DNA of 42,643 nt from assembly GCA_012729095.1 (NCBI GenBank), contig JAAYDU010000039.1, forward strand, positions 1-42,643, read 5' to 3'. A program made the translations under genes and the position numbers. Positions within the stretch are counted from its first letter, which is position 1, and every line of letters begins with the position of its first letter. A model generated the notes under the pieces. That model did not search any database and was not told the origin of the DNA. It saw only the letters and a list, made by a program, of their open reading frames with translations. The DNA is from Methanobacteriota archaeon (GTDB lineage: Archaea; Thermoplasmatota; Thermoplasmata; Methanomassiliicoccales; UBA472). Below, piece after piece: positions 1 to 8,416 of the stretch.

Positions 1-146
1 GAACGTTCGGCTTGAGCTCCACCCTGTTCTCCCCCTTGAAACCTGAGAAAATATGCCAGGAAGGGGTGATAAAACCAGCAGATAGATCTAACCGGGTTTG
101 ATCGGGAAAAAAGGAAATGGGAAAGGGGTTTGAGCGCGAGAGCGGA
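1..146. other. Left-edge noncoding stretch
   Basis: No supportable gene was seen in either strand. Read on the minus strand, T-rich tracts near 107-116 lie just beyond the stop of the large surface-protein gene and could serve as an archaeal oligo-T terminator. A gene running off the left edge cannot be excluded. Confidence 0.4.
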
Positions 147-3100
147 TCACGGCTTGCGCTTCAGGAGCACCACTGCCGCCACGCCCACCACGGCTATGAT
201 GGCCACAACGGCGATGACGATCAGCAGCGTGTTGTCGCCGCTGCCATCATCCTCCGCCAACTCGGCGACAAGGGTCAGCTCGCCCAGCTCGTCCGACTCG
301 CCAGCTATGACGGAGACGGTGTCGGAATACATATCGTATCCTTCCTCGTCCACCGTCAGCACGTAACTGCCCGGCGCCATATCGTTCAGGACGAACCTTC
401 CCAGCTCGTTCGTCACTGCGCTGTGATCGCCGACGCGCACTGTGACATTGGCCAGAGGCTCGCCATCTTCGTCCACCAGCGTACCGGTCAGCGAACCGGT
501 TCCGGCGGCCGTGGTGAAGGTCCAGTTCATCTCCACGGCGTTGCCGGCTAGGTCCTTTCCGGATACGGTGACGAGATATTCCGTGGCGTGCTCCAAGGCC
601 GTGGGCGTGAACGTCAGCACGTTGCCTTCCCAAGCGACGTTCCCGGTGACGCCGTCCACGATCACGCTGACCGAGGTGGCGTTCATCCGCTCGGAGAACT
701 CGACGACGACAACGGAATCAAGTTCCAGGTCGTCCCCGGTCGGCGAGACCTCGGCCGTAGGCGCGGTGGTGTCAACGAAGAACGTCACGTTCCTTTCGGC
801 GACGTTCCCCGCCTGGTCATCTATTCTCACGAAGAGGGTGTGCTCTCCGTCACCGGTCACGGAGAATATCCATCCCTCGGCCGCCCCGATCTCCATCCAG
901 GCGTCGTCATCGACCCTGGCCCAGGTGTTGTTTAGGCCGGAACCGTTCACGTTGTCCGATGCGGTCCACATGGCGATGCCGACGGTGTAGTTCAGTAGGT
1001 CTCCCTCAGTCGGGAAGTCGATTTCAAGCGTCGGCGCGATGGTGTCAAGGACCACCTGGACCTCGACCGTAACCGAGTTGCCGGCAGAGTCGTTCACCGT
1101 CAGCGATATCACGTTGAGGCCTTCCGCCAGCCCGACGTGGTAAAGGAGCGAGGCCGAGGTCCTTCCGGACACCGAGTCGGTGAGGTCCACCTCGGTCACC
1201 ATCTCACCGTCCACGTGAACGTACAGCACGGCCGATGTCATTGGAACGGCGTCCGAAACGTCGGCGGTGACGGTCACGCTGTCATGATCGGTGTAGACGG
1301 TCGTATCCGGCGTGAGTTCCACGGAAGGCCCGGTGACGCTGACCGTGACCGAAACTGAGCTTGTATTGATGTTTCCGGCAACATCGGTGACGCGCACAGA
1401 GATCGTCCAAGCGCCATCGGTCAGCCCGTTCACGGTGGCGTTCTGTCCCGCGACCACGGACCAAGACGCGCCGTCATTGCTTATCTCCGTCTTCGAGATT
1501 CCGTTGGCGTCCGAGGCGGTCCATTTCACGAGCACGGAACCGGTGTTGTTGTAGGAGCCGCTCGCCGGGGAGGTTATCGTCAGGGCGGGCGCCGTGCCAT
1601 CGATGGTGAAGGTCACGGTATCGCTTCCCTCCCGCCCCGTCAGGTCTCTCACATGAACATGCACGGTGTGCGTCCCGTCGTCCAGGACGAAGGTGTGCTC
1701 GTTACCGTTGACCGTAGTCCAGTTAACGCCGTCCGTGCTGACCTCGGTCAGTTCAAGGCCGACGAGCTCATCGACCGTCCAAGTCACCCGGCCGCTGTTG
1801 TAATAGCCCCCCTCCGAAGGCGAGGTTATGGTGACCACCGGAGCGGTGGTGTCCACGGTGAACTGTATGGACGTTTCGTTCACATTCCCGGCCAGGTCCG
1901 CGGTCCTCATGTAGACGATGTGCAGGCCATCGGAAAGATCGGACAGGGTTATGTTGAATCCTATGTCGCCGTTCCAGGAACCAGCGTCCAGACGGTATTG
2001 GAGATGATCCAGGTCGGTCAACGCGTCATACGCCACGAAGTCCACCGACACATGGTTCACCCCAAAGAGGGCGCCATCATCCGGCGAGGTTATCTCAAGG
2101 TACGGCTTGGTCACATCGACCGTGAAGGACAAGGTCAGCTCGTCGGAGTTGCCCAGCGTATCAGTGGCATTGAGGGTGAAGGTGTGCCCCCCTTCCGCCA
2201 GATCGTACAACGTGACCGAACTTCCGGTGACGGCGATAGGGGCCGCCAGGTCCAGGGAATATTTTAAGGTGACCGGGTCGGGATCTATTACGTTCCATTC
2301 GACCATCACATCGTCCGAGTTCAGATAAGCCCCATCGTTCGGCGATTCGAATTCGATCGATGGTGCAGTGCTGTCCCTGATCACGGTCAGCACCCCCGTC
2401 GCTGTCTGCCCATGATCGTCCTCGAAGGTTATGGTGAAGTCGTTCCTTCCTTCATAGAGTTCCATATCCCATGTCGCCTCAAAATCGGTCTGACCGGCCA
2501 TGGTATCATTGGTCCATGAGGATCCAAATTGGTCGTTAACGGACTGTGCCACGGTCGCCTGGACCAACGGCCAGTATCCGAAGACTTCAACGCTCACTTC
2601 AAAGGACGAGGCGTTCGTGAGCACCGTGCTACCGTTCTCAGGTTCCATTTCCAACGAGGGCACGGTGCTGAATACCGTGATATTGTCGGCGTAGTTCCTC
2701 ATGTCGGTGGCGCTCATGTGCACATTGATACTGTTCTCCCCGCCCTTCAGCTCGATCTCGCAGCTCCACTCCAGTTCGGGAGTGCAGTTGAGGGGCTCCT
2801 CGGTGAAGTTGCCGTAACATATGAATGCATCGGCATCCCAGTGGTTGATAAGATGGCCATGCAGCACTATGCGGTCCTGGTCCACGGTGGTGCGGTCCGT
2901 GGCCGGGTCCGTTATCCATAACGGGCTTCTCAACGGAAGATGGTCCACGCTGGAACTGGTTCCGATGGTGCACGGGTCATCGAGGATGCCGTCATAGTCC
3001 GCGTCCGTGGAAGCGAAGTTAGACCAGTAGTTGCCGATCTCGGAGGAGTTCCAATAGTTCGTCGTGGCATCGGAGGATGGGCCGCATCCTATGATCGCAT

Positions 3101-4484
3101 TGCCGAATATCCAGTTGTAGCTCGTGGAGCCAGAACCAATTATTACCGCGCCATGAAAAGGGTCTCCATGGAAGGTGTTGAAGCTTATCTCGTTGTACAT
3201 CGAGGAGCCCGGTCCCATGTCACCATACATCAATATTATCGGATTTGTGAAATCTTTGAACAGGTTGTTCGTGATGACATTGTACGTGGCATTGCAGGTC
3301 CAGAAGAACACACCGGTCTCCCCTCCATAACAGGTGTTGTTGCGGATGATGTTGTGTTTGATCTCGCTGTCCGAGCTCCCGGTAAGATAGAATGGCCTGC
3401 CTACGTTAACTATGGTATTGTTCTCAAGGATGTTGTAAGCGTTCGAATAGCCAAGTTCGATCCCCAGGTTGAGCTGTCCCGTCAAGTAGTTGCCCGCTAT
3501 GCGGTTATGGTACGCATAGTTCAGACAGATCCCGTACCAGGCCCCCCCGCCCTCTATATGATTGTCTCGCAAGGTGCAATTGTCGGAGCTCGAAAGTTCC
3601 ACCCCATAGTAATGGCCACCAATAGCGGTGTTATTCTCGACCATTACGTTCGAAACCTCATTGAACAGGAAACACTCTTCCCCGTTGTCCAAGCAGGTAT
3701 TGTTCGCTGCACGGCAGTACGAGCTACCGGACCCGATACTAATGCCATATCTGTCGTTGCCGCTGCAGTTGTTGTTCTCCACCACAACGTTCGCGGACTG
3801 CGAGACGGTTATCCCATAAAAGGTCGCGTCGGTGACGCTGTTTCCCCTGATCGTCACATTATGACTGTGGGTCTGTGACGAGACCCCCGAGCTGACGGTC
3901 CAAGCGACATTGTTCTCGATCAGAACGTCATGGGACCCGGAATCGGAAGGGCCGAACATAGATCCTGTGGCTGCGATCCCATTCATCGTCAAGGAATACG
4001 CGGTGTTGTTCCTGACGGTCACGTTGTTGGAGCTGAGCATGTCTATGCCGGTAGGGCAGGAATGGACCGAACAATCCTCCACGGTGACATTGCTGGACAT
4101 GTACAGCATGATCGCGTTCCCGCGAACCAGTTCGTTCATGAATTCGCTCCCGCTGACAGCTCCGCTGATGTTGCATCCACTGATCACCAGATGGGCGGTC
4201 GTGTTGCCGATGAATATGCCTGAATAATGACCTGTGGCGTCGATGCGCAGGTCCTCTATCACGTATGGGTCCGAGACGCTGCCCGATCCCCTAGCGGCGT
4301 TGGCTGCCAGTTCCGCGTCGCTGTTGATGCGTATGACATCGCTGTCGACCAGCGCGCGATCGGGATCGCTTATGTCTGTTACGTTCCAGGAGGCGTCCCC
4401 GGAAACAAGCGCCGGCGCGGCGGCCACGGTCAAAAATAAAATAAATATCAATGATGCAAACATCAACTCGTATGTGCGGTCCAT
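147..4484 (-). CDS. Large cell-surface protein: beta-helix, Ig-like repeats, C-terminal anchor
   Basis: About 1,445 residues, predicted to be exported and membrane-anchored. An N-terminal hydrophobic segment (after MDRTYELM) acts as signal peptide. Residues about 60-520 are NosD-type right-handed beta-helix repeats, seen as recurrent N-N-T/I and G-I-x-L patterns (carbohydrate-binding or lyase-like fold). Next come six to seven Ig-like modules that start with PSITSP/TITSP and end with VTVFTID-like strands, then an SbsA-type Ig domain near SPTGDDLELDS, and a carboxypeptidase-regulatory-like domain (GTLVDEDGEPLANVTVRVG). The C-terminus is one transmembrane helix followed by KRKP. Many N-x-S/T sequons fit archaeal N-glycosylation. 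The frame stays open to 4571, but I chose the ATG at 4484 because the signal peptide follows directly and a G-rich stretch precedes it. The substrate is unknown; roles in adhesion or polysaccharide binding are inference. Confidence 0.9.
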   Translation of the reverse strand: MDRTYELMFASLIFILFLTVAAAPALVSGDASWNVTDISDPDRALVDSDVIRINSDAELAANAARGSGSVSDPYVIEDLRIDATGHYSGIFIGNTTAHLVISGCNISGAVSGSEFMNELVRGNAIMLYMSSNVTVEDCSVHSCPTGIDMLSSNNVTVRNNTAYSLTMNGIAATGSMFGPSDSGSHDVLIENNVAWTVSSGVSSQTHSHNVTIRGNSVTDATFYGITVSQSANVVVENNNCSGNDRYGISIGSGSSYCRAANNTCLDNGEECFLFNEVSNVMVENNTAIGGHYYGVELSSSDNCTLRDNHIEGGGAWYGICLNYAYHNRIAGNYLTGQLNLGIELGYSNAYNILENNTIVNVGRPFYLTGSSDSEIKHNIIRNNTCYGGETGVFFWTCNATYNVITNNLFKDFTNPIILMYGDMGPGSSMYNEISFNTFHGDPFHGAVIIGSGSTSYNWIFGNAIIGCGPSSDATTNYWNSSEIGNYWSNFASTDADYDGILDDPCTIGTSSSVDHLPLRSPLWITDPATDRTTVDQDRIVLHGHLINHWDADAFICYGNFTEEPLNCTPELEWSCEIELKGGENSINVHMSATDMRNYADNITVFSTVPSLEMEPENGSTVLTNASSFEVSVEVFGYWPLVQATVAQSVNDQFGSSWTNDTMAGQTDFEATWDMELYEGRNDFTITFEDDHGQTATGVLTVIRDSTAPSIEFESPNDGAYLNSDDVMVEWNVIDPDPVTLKYSLDLAAPIAVTGSSVTLYDLAEGGHTFTLNATDTLGNSDELTLSFTVDVTKPYLEITSPDDGALFGVNHVSVDFVAYDALTDLDHLQYRLDAGSWNGDIGFNITLSDLSDGLHIVYMRTADLAGNVNETSIQFTVDTTAPVVTITSPSEGGYYNSGRVTWTVDELVGLELTEVSTDGVNWTTVNGNEHTFVLDDGTHTVHVHVRDLTGREGSDTVTFTIDGTAPALTITSPASGSYNNTGSVLVKWTASDANGISKTEISNDGASWSVVAGQNATVNGLTDGAWTISVRVTDVAGNINTSSVSVTVSVTGPSVELTPDTTVYTDHDSVTVTADVSDAVPMTSAVLYVHVDGEMVTEVDLTDSVSGRTSASLLYHVGLAEGLNVISLTVNDSAGNSVTVEVQVVLDTIAPTLEIDFPTEGDLLNYTVGIAMWTASDNVNGSGLNNTWARVDDDAWMEIGAAEGWIFSVTGDGEHTLFVRIDDQAGNVAERNVTFFVDTTAPTAEVSPTGDDLELDSVVVVEFSERMNATSVSVIVDGVTGNVAWEGNVLTFTPTALEHATEYLVTVSGKDLAGNAVEMNWTFTTAAGTGSLTGTLVDEDGEPLANVTVRVGDHSAVTNELGRFVLNDMAPGSYVLTVDEEGYDMYSDTVSVIAGESDELGELTLVAELAEDDGSGDNTLLIVIAVVAIIAVVGVAAVVLLKRKP

Positions 4485-4837
4485 AAGAATTTTCCCCCCG
4501 ATTCCCCGTCGATGATGAATTACAGAATTTACGGGGGCATAATATTTTCCATCGTCTAATCTATTTATCATTTAATTAAATAAGTAATAATTTATAACAA
4601 TACAATATATTAAAAAAGAAGCCAGCTTGCACGATCTTTCCCTGCTCGCAAGCATCTCTTGTGACCGCGGGTGCGGTCGCGCCGATCGTTCGGAACATGG
4701 ACCGGTCTATCGGGACCAAGACAGCTTGACGAAAGGGATATCATCGCCCTTCATTTTAGGATCGAGCATCCCATGTAACGATAGGACCAATCATTATAAA
4801 ATTGCGATTCGTTACACTGGCAATAGGAGGATATCTC
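4485..4837. other. 353-bp intergenic region with divergent promoters and predicted stems
   Basis: An AT-rich block (about 4540-4620) holds TATA-like sequence readable in both directions, which suits the divergent surface-protein gene and rightward transcription. A GC-richer block follows (4621-4715) with three consecutive inverted repeats: 4625-4630/4648-4653, 4663-4668/4673-4678 and 4682-4686/4709-4713. A second TATA-like box at 4794-4801 sits the right distance from the zinc-ribbon gene. No ORF in it is convincing. Confidence 0.5.
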
Positions 4838-5470
4838 TTGAGATGTAACAATTGCGGAATGGACTACATTGCGGACGGCACTGCCAACTGTCCGAGGTGC
4901 AACGCTCCCCTGGGACAGTCGGGATACCAGCAACCACCTCAGCAGTACGATCAGCAGCCGCAGCAGTACCAGCAACCACCTCAGCAGTACGATCAGCAGT
5001 ACCAGCAGCCCCCGCAGCAGTATGGCGGGCAGCCCCAGGGCGCCTACTATCCTCCCCAGGGCGGGTACTATCAGCAACCTCCGGCTCCGCCCAAGAGGGT
5101 GCCCACGATAAAGCGCATCGACCTGACAGAGACCATTCTGCTCGTTTCCGGCATGTTCCTGTTCACGGGGGCCATGTGGAACTTCTCCGACCTGGCGGGA
5201 TGGGGTTTCTACGCGCCGTCTTTCATACTGGGGCTCCTCAGCCTGTTCGCGGGATTGATGGCCCTGGGCATGGTGCTCGTGCCCCAGCTGCTCAAGCAGC
5301 TGGAGGGCGAGATAATCGACATAGTGATGCTACTGTTCGCGGCGGTCCTGCTCCTTTGGGGCCTCGTGGTCATCTTCGCCTGGAACTACGGTGCGGGCGG
5401 GGAGTTCGTGTTCGTCGGCGGCTTCGGCATGCTGGTCGCCGGCCTGCTGCGCATGGGCATCCTGAAGTGA
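4838..5470 (+). CDS. Zinc-ribbon, Gln/Pro-rich, multi-pass membrane protein
   Basis: About 210 residues. The N-terminus is a zinc ribbon (C-x2-C at residues 3-6, then CPRC at about 20-23). Residues about 30-85 are a low-complexity PQQY/QQP segment encoded by a perfect 33-bp direct repeat (4925-4957 and 4967-4999, period 42). About four hydrophobic segments follow. I chose TTG at 4838: GGAGG at 4826-4830 lies 7 nt upstream, and the protein then begins with the first zinc ligand pair. An upstream ATG at 4802 would place that Shine-Dalgarno site inside the gene and add unsupported residues. A TATA-like box lies at 4794-4801. The family resembles other archaeal zinc-ribbon membrane proteins of unknown function; a second protein with zinc ribbon plus membrane helices is encoded at 35056-35868. 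Confidence 0.75.
   Translation: MRCNNCGMDYIADGTANCPRCNAPLGQSGYQQPPQQYDQQPQQYQQPPQQYDQQYQQPPQQYGGQPQGAYYPPQGGYYQQPPAPPKRVPTIKRIDLTETILLVSGMFLFTGAMWNFSDLAGWGFYAPSFILGLLSLFAGLMALGMVLVPQLLKQLEGEIIDIVMLLFAAVLLLWGLVVIFAWNYGAGGEFVFVGGFGMLVAGLLRMGILK
4925..4999 (+). repeat. 33-bp tandem repeat in the Gln/Pro-rich linker
   Basis: Two identical 33-bp copies (4925-4957 and 4967-4999, 42-bp period) encode the YQQPPQQYDQQ unit. This is the sort of in-frame repeat that expands or contracts by slippage. Confidence 0.8.
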
Positions 5471-5580
5471 GCTCGCAAACCCATTCTTTCAAACTTCTTT
5501 GACCTTATCTTTTTTATAGGATTGCAGTTACTGCCAGTGATTAAATATTGTGATATTCGTAACTTGGAACAGGAAAGCGG

Positions 5581-5790
5581 ATGGTCACATCATCTTTCGA
5601 GAGGCCGTTCGTCATCCGAGATGATAAAGCAGCCCAGGCTATGATCGTTGCCATGGAGAACCCGCAGGGACATTTGTATTCCGAGGGAACCGAATTTGAG
5701 GAAGCTTTGGAGAGGGGTAGGCTATTACTGGAAGAATTGCGATCCCATTGCGAGAAATCCTCAGAGCGATCGACGAAGGCTCGGCTCTAG
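5581..5790 (+). CDS. Putative antitoxin-like small protein (GNAT toxin partner)
   Basis: A 69-residue soluble protein with an FERPFVIRD motif at residues 6-14 and a charged C-terminal helix (EEALERGRLLLEEL). Short proteins with an F-E-x-x-F-V-h-x-D start are, to my knowledge, commonly encoded just upstream of GNAT-type acetyltransferases in bacteria and archaea and are regarded as antitoxin-like partners. That is family recollection, not a database result. A matching GNAT reading frame begins inside the 3' end of this gene (candidate TTG at 5748, an overlap of about 43 nt), which supports the pairing. The stop is TAG. No DNA-binding motif is obvious. Confidence 0.6.
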   Translation: MVTSSFERPFVIRDDKAAQAMIVAMENPQGHLYSEGTEFEEALERGRLLLEELRSHCEKSSERSTKARL

Positions 5791-6295
5791 ATCTATTGCA
5801 TACATTTCATTGCCACCGAAATCCAGATGTTGAGGATTTTTAAAAACCCTGTCGATACCGTTCGAAAAAAGTGCCAGGGGAAGAACTTACCTGTTAATCA
5901 AAAATGGCCAAGGTTGTGATTTTCCTATCGTTACTGGTTATTTTACCATCGCGATGCATATCATGGCCGTTTCATCAGATAAGATATCAAAGAACACGAT
6001 GCGTAGATTGGTGGGTATGTATTTCGACCCTAAATCCAAAGAGGTCCAGGTACCATGCTATCTCCTAGGTCAGCTCGGAAAGAATGATGAGGTGGCAGGA
6101 TCGCTTAGTGGGGACGAACTCATGCAAATCGCCATGCAGGCGATACAGGATTCCCACAGGGTAATAGGCGGGCGTTTCGTCAAGGTCGACTGTGCTGACC
6201 GTGAAGGTCTCTTAAGGTTCTACGGCTCGCACGGGTTCAGGGCAATACAACATCACCAGGCCGATGAAATGACCGAATTGGTTTGTTTCTTGTGA
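5748..6295 (+). CDS. GNAT acetyltransferase, toxin-like; interrupted by a -1 frameshift
   Basis: The intact downstream part (ATG at 5954 to 6295) holds the C-terminal half of a GNAT fold: YLLGQLGKND, then IGGRFVKVDC and FYGSHGF. Homology-like sequence continues upstream of that ATG in the same frame to 5840 (residues IPFEKSARGRTYLLI and VTGYFTIAM). It jumps there to the next frame, which reads back through FHCHRNPDVEDF to a candidate TTG at 5748. The junction is a T5A5 run (5837-5846). One extra T, or a -1 slip at GAT-TTT-TAA, would join the halves into about 180 residues, the normal size for these enzymes. Possibilities are a homopolymer sequencing error, a recent null mutation, or programmed frameshifting. 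If functional, the product would acetylate an unknown substrate in the cytoplasm. Confidence 0.65.
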
Positions 6296-6325
6296 GGGGC
6301 GCTCCCGGGGCATTGGGCTTTTAAA

Positions 6326-6385
6326 TCACCATCTTATGGTCTTTTCCTCTCCCTTACCGATGCTGATGATCTTGGCTGGAACCTT
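6326..6385 (-). pseudogene. Relic of a second purA 3' end
   Basis: These 20 codons including the stop read KVPAKIISIGKG..., matching the last 19 residues of PurA encoded at 6949-7008 at 15 of 19 positions and ending at the same codon. The nucleotide match is about 80% over roughly 53 bp. Homology stops abruptly upstream of the first Lys. The orientation is the same as purA, 623 bp downstream of its 3' end. This is a displaced gene end; no intact second purA is present. Confidence 0.75.
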
Positions 6386-6549
6386 CGTACATTTATTGAC
6401 AGAACTTGGGGGTCCCTCATCTATTTCTGGATCACTTGGTAACCACCGATAGTATGCAATGCTCGTTTATCATATGTGAACCTGAGGACACATAGACCTC
6501 ATCGTAAATGACTTGAGATGAGCGGACAATTCTATGGCGGGTGATTTCA

Positions 6550-6936
6550 TTGGACCCTGTGCGTTCGTTCGATCTGCCGGTCGATGATATGGCGAGGGCA
6601 ACCCGGTTCTATGGGAAGGTTTTCGGCTGGAGGGTGGGCGCCATCGAGGGCTCCGGAGGGGATTACCATCACGCTGTCACTAGCTAGGTTGACGAAAATG
6701 GCGTGCCTCTGTCCCGAGACTCCATCAATGGCGGTCTGTTCCGACGGGGAACGCACGGCATCGACCGTACCTTCCTGGAACTGGAGGTGAGCTCGATCGA
6801 CGATTCAATAAGCAAGGTCCTGGAGAACGGTGGCCGGATGGTCCAAGAGAAGCGGCCGCTGCAAGACTTTGCTTTCTTCGCGGTCGTCCAGGACACCGAA
6901 GGAAACTACCTAGGACCTATGGAGTATCGGAAATGA
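6550..6936 (+). pseudogene. VOC/glyoxalase-family protein with in-frame TAG
   Basis: From TTG at 6550, preceded by GGTGAT at 6540-6545, the frame reads a vicinal-oxygen-chelate domain: FDLPVDDMARATRFYGKVFGW, a strand-loop region, an in-frame TAG at 6685-6687, then VDENGVPLSRDS to LGPMEYRK. Length (128 codons) and content match a single-domain VOC protein apart from the TAG at codon 46. TAG is a normal stop for several neighbours, so a nonsense mutation is more likely than pyrrolysine. The 3' part could start at an ATG at 6703 or another internal codon but would lack the first beta-alpha-beta unit. The gene sits between the purA relic and purA, inside a 623-bp direct-repeat interval. Confidence 0.75.
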
Positions 6937-6948
6937 GGTTAGGAAATA

Positions 6949-8238
6949 TCAGCGCCGAATGGTCTCTTCCCTTCCCTTTCCGATGCTGATGATCCTGGCC
7001 GGCACCTTGGAGCGCTTCTCGATGTAGCTGATGTACTGGCGCATCTCCTTCGGCAGAGCGTCGTAACCTCCGCGTACGATCTCCGCGGTCTCCTCCGGCT
7101 TCCAACCGGACCAGCCGTCCAGCTCCTCGTAGACCGGCTTGGCCCGCTCCAGCATTTTAAAGTTACCGGGGAAGTGATGGACCTTCTTGCCGTCGATGTC
7201 GTACGCCACAGCCACCTTCACCGTCTTAAGGTCGTTCATGACGTCCAATTTCGTGACCGCGAACTGCGTCAGGCCGTTCAAACGGGCGGCGTGCTCGACG
7301 ACCAGAAGGTCAAGCCACCCACAGCGGCGCGGTCGACCGGTGGTGGTGCCGAACTCCCCGCCGACCTTCATCAGCCTCTCTCCGACGGCGTCGTTGAGCT
7401 CGGTGGGGAACGGCCCGGCGCCCACGCGGGTGGTGTACGCTTTCAGCACTCCCATGATCTCGTCCACCCGCTTGGGTCCGACGCCTGAACCGGTGCATAT
7501 CGCTCCCGCCACGCAATTGGAGGAGGTGACGAACGGATAGGTCCCGTGGTCGATGTCCAGCATCGTTCCCTGCGCCCCCTCGAACAGCACGTTCTTCCCT
7601 TCGTCCAGAGCGTCGTTGACCAGAACGGACGTGTCGGTTATGAATTTCTCGTACTTCCGGCCGTAGGCCAGAAGCTCCTTGAACAGTTCTTCCCTGTTCT
7701 GGGCCAGACGGACGCCCAGTATCTCCATGACCTTGAGCTTCATGGGCATGACCGTGTCCAGTCGTTCCTCTAAAAGTTCGGGGTCCAGCAGGTCGCCCAT
7801 GCGTATGCCGGAGCGAGCTATCTTGTCCGAATAGCACGGCCCTATGCCCTTGCCGGTGGTCCCCACGGTCTTGCTTCCCCGAAGCCTCTCCTCCGCACCG
7901 TCCAAAAGGCGGTGCCAGTTCAGGATGACATTGGCGCGGTCGGAGATGCGCAATCCCGCAACGGAACGTCCGCGGGCCTCCACCTCGCCTATCTCCCGGT
8001 CCAGGGATATGAGGTCCACGATGACCCCGTTCCCTATGACATTGGTCACTCCCTGCCTGACTATCCCAGAGGGCAGGATGTGCAGCGCGAACACCTCATC
8101 GCCCACCATGATCGTGTGGCCAGCGTTGGAACCGCCCTGGTAGCGCACGACCATGTCGGCCTGGCCAGCCTCGTAATCAGTGATCTTGCCCTTTCCCTCG
8201 TCCCCCCACTGGGCGCCAATGACCGCTATGCTCGGCAA
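6949..8238 (-). CDS. purA: Adenylosuccinate synthetase
   Basis: The 429-residue enzyme makes adenylosuccinate from IMP, aspartate and GTP, the first committed step to AMP. It opens with the family's GAQWGDEGKGKI P-loop (residues 8-19), followed by GGSNAGHT, TTGKGIGP, FEGAQGTMLDIDHGTYPFVTSS, and the C-terminal TTGRPRRCGWLD and VPARIISIGKG motifs. The length is full. It is monocistronic on the minus strand. The last 19 codons are duplicated at 6326-6385, downstream of its stop. Confidence 0.98.
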   Translation of the reverse strand: MPSIAVIGAQWGDEGKGKITDYEAGQADMVVRYQGGSNAGHTIMVGDEVFALHILPSGIVRQGVTNVIGNGVIVDLISLDREIGEVEARGRSVAGLRISDRANVILNWHRLLDGAEERLRGSKTVGTTGKGIGPCYSDKIARSGIRMGDLLDPELLEERLDTVMPMKLKVMEILGVRLAQNREELFKELLAYGRKYEKFITDTSVLVNDALDEGKNVLFEGAQGTMLDIDHGTYPFVTSSNCVAGAICTGSGVGPKRVDEIMGVLKAYTTRVGAGPFPTELNDAVGERLMKVGGEFGTTTGRPRRCGWLDLLVVEHAARLNGLTQFAVTKLDVMNDLKTVKVAVAYDIDGKKVHHFPGNFKMLERAKPVYEELDGWSGWKPEETAEIVRGGYDALPKEMRQYISYIEKRSKVPARIISIGKGREETIRR

Positions 8239-8416
8239 TCTCTCACCATACTGGCTAATTCGGCGCCATTAGATAAAGGCTTGTTTCACCCCTGTCGGCA
8301 GCCCTCACGGTAGCCTTCACCAGGACACAGGTACCAATAAATATGCTGGATGTACCTAATTTTCTACCGCAATATCGGAGCCGTGTGTAAAGGCGAGGTA
8401 AAAAGGGGAGGACAGT

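Noticed and set aside
4925-4999. Q-rich region as a prion-like or amyloid domain
   Set aside because: It is short and Pro-rich, in a membrane protein; no evidence beyond composition.
5648-5833. ORF overlapping the antitoxin-like gene in another frame
   Set aside because: It has no family-like sequence; its end simply lies in the frame that later becomes the GNAT gene, separated from it by a TGA at 5831.
6685-6687. Pyrrolysine codon in the VOC gene
   Set aside because: TAG is an ordinary stop for about eight other genes here, and no pyl gene is visible, so I call a nonsense mutation; kept as a question in the findings.
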